64,000 bases of DNA from Acidobacterium capsulatum ATCC 51196 (lineage in GTDB: Bacteria > Acidobacteriota > Terriglobia > Terriglobales > Acidobacteriaceae), in the NCBI RefSeq assembly GCF_000022565.1, contig NC_012483.1, forward strand, positions 1,116,001 to 1,180,000, written 5' to 3'. Below, piece by piece: positions 63,183 to 64,000 of this stretch. Position numbers and translations under genes: made by a program. The notes beneath the pieces are model-generated. The model ran no database searches, had not been told where the DNA came from, and was given only the letters and a program-made list of their open reading frames with translations. Position 1 is the stretch's first letter. Each line of letters opens with the position of its first letter.

Positions 63183-64000
63183 ATGACTGAACCTACTTCC
63201 GTTGTTTTGCCTTTCCTTACAGCACGCAAGCTTCAGGATCCATTCAATCCCAAATCCATCCTGACATACGAATTTCGCGTCGATACTCGTTACATCCCAG
63301 ACCTCCCCACAGACGCAAACGCACGCCCTTCAGATGCGGCAAAAAAACGCCGGGTCTACAAGTCGGTGCGGAACGCCGCACTTGACGGGGCACTTGACCC
63401 CGACGAAGATGCGACTCCGGGACTGTTTGGCTACAAGCATCTTGGCATCAATGTCATCGCTGAGTCAGTTGAAGAACTAGACAACAAAACCGCTGTACTT
63501 CATTTCAAACCGGGCCAAGGGGTAATGAACGGAGGACACGGCCTGGCTATCCTGCGTGAGCTACAGCAGTCGCCCGGAATAGACCAGATGCCACCGAACT
63601 TCATTAAGGTTTCTGTGGTTGTTGGATTGGACAGCAATGTGATCCCAGAAGTGGCTGGTGCAAATAACACGTCGGTACAAGTAAAAGCTCAGTCGCTATT
63701 AGAACTCAAGGGAGCTTTTGAGCCGCTAAAGGCTTCATTAAAGGGAACTAGGATCGAGAAAAGCATTCAATGGCGAGAAGGCGATGAAGGCTCGGTCAAA
63801 ATCGAAGATATCGTAGCGACAATGACCTGCTTTAGAAGCGACGTATATCCAATCGGTGACCACCGTCGCACACCGCACAACGCCTATGCCTATAAAACAG
63901 GTCTCATTGACGATTTCCGCAAAGACATTGCTGGGTATCACGCGCTTGCACCGAAACTGAAGGAAATACTCGAACTTCAGGACTACATTCGGACACAGCC
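63183..64000 (+). CDS. AIPR-type (abortive infection) protein, N-terminal part; runs off the window
   Basis: An open frame of 272 codons without a stop. It is best explained as an AIPR family protein, a group linked to phage defence and often found beside restriction-modification genes. Support: VMNGGHGLAILREL, like the family's 'V-N-G-G/Q' block, and GANNTSVQVKAQSLLELKG, like its 'A-N-x-T/Q-x-x-V-K' block. The DNA is visibly AT-richer than its neighbours and uses codons such as TTA, CTA and ATA, which are scarce elsewhere here. GAGAGAG precedes the ATG. The C-terminal half and any partners lie beyond the window. Confidence 0.65.
   Translation, partial: MTEPTSVVLPFLTARKLQDPFNPKSILTYEFRVDTRYIPDLPTDANARPSDAAKKRRVYKSVRNAALDGALDPDEDATPGLFGYKHLGINVIAESVEELDNKTAVLHFKPGQGVMNGGHGLAILRELQQSPGIDQMPPNFIKVSVVVGLDSNVIPEVAGANNTSVQVKAQSLLELKGAFEPLKASLKGTRIEKSIQWREGDEGSVKIEDIVATMTCFRSDVYPIGDHRRTPHNAYAYKTGLIDDFRKDIAGYHALAPKLKEILELQDYIRTQ

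Noticed and set aside
62804-63190. Open frame crossing the meaB start and the AIPR promoter
   Set aside because: It overlaps meaB in antisense and ends inside the AIPR start. It has no motif or ribosome site.

Overview
The window is GC-rich chromosomal DNA from a free-living, probably motile bacterium. The gene set fits an Acidobacteriota (Terriglobia-type) genome best. It has a secreted von Willebrand-type protein of the kind common in that phylum, tandem DUF507 genes, secreted GH5 and GH9 glycosidases, a Thermus-type isocitrate dehydrogenase, a bacillithiol-type deacetylase, and many TTG or GTG starts chosen by clear Shine-Dalgarno sequences. The assignment is inferred from gene content; no 16S rRNA gene is present.

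Layout. 1-1657: end of an ABC-2 permease, two small membrane proteins and ssb. 2057-11910: a compact chemotaxis locus, all on the plus strand and mostly with 4-8 bp overlaps: cheW, an MCP, cheA, cheR, cheD, cheY, a CheX-like gene, cheB, then fliM, a second cheY and a second CheX-like gene. 12076-22378: housekeeping and envelope genes (FAD oxidoreductase, CoA-binding protein, DsbD-like reductase, RarA, TrmH-type methylase, Sua5, YdcF-like, DUF92). 22480-33327: a beta-propeller lipoprotein, a very large GH13 protein, pncB, a GH5 glycosidase, ThpR and an M61 peptidase. 33437-38123: icd divergent from a winged-helix regulator across a palindrome, then a three-gene envelope operon (PA2779-like protein, C39-like peptidase, TPR/POTRA/beta-barrel protein). 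38155-44486: a Crp-family regulator divergent from a YciE-like ferritin and Mn-catalase, tRNA-Glu(CTC), two DUF507 genes, an unknown acidic protein coupled to recJ, and BshB1.

44559-50433: a second beta-propeller lipoprotein, then one-carbon and sulfur amino-acid genes (homocysteine methyltransferase/MTHFR fusion, xseB, a cystathionine gamma-synthase/lyase, a cysteine synthase/CBS-like enzyme). 50513-57226: VWA protein, amidase, GerMN protein, murI, fabI, GH9 cellulase, UPF0303. 57269-59915: a psd-pssA-Asd-like operon. 60067-62935: DUF465, rimI, tsaB, mce and meaB.

The last 0.8 kb changes character. It is visibly AT-richer, has a near-consensus promoter, and starts an AIPR-type (abortive infection) gene that runs off the window. 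This may be the edge of a defence or accessory island. The best candidates for under-described biology are the C39 peptidase/TPR-POTRA-barrel operon (35534-38123), the AIPR gene, and the icd/regulator palindrome. No CRISPR array, insertion sequence, integrase or rRNA was seen.
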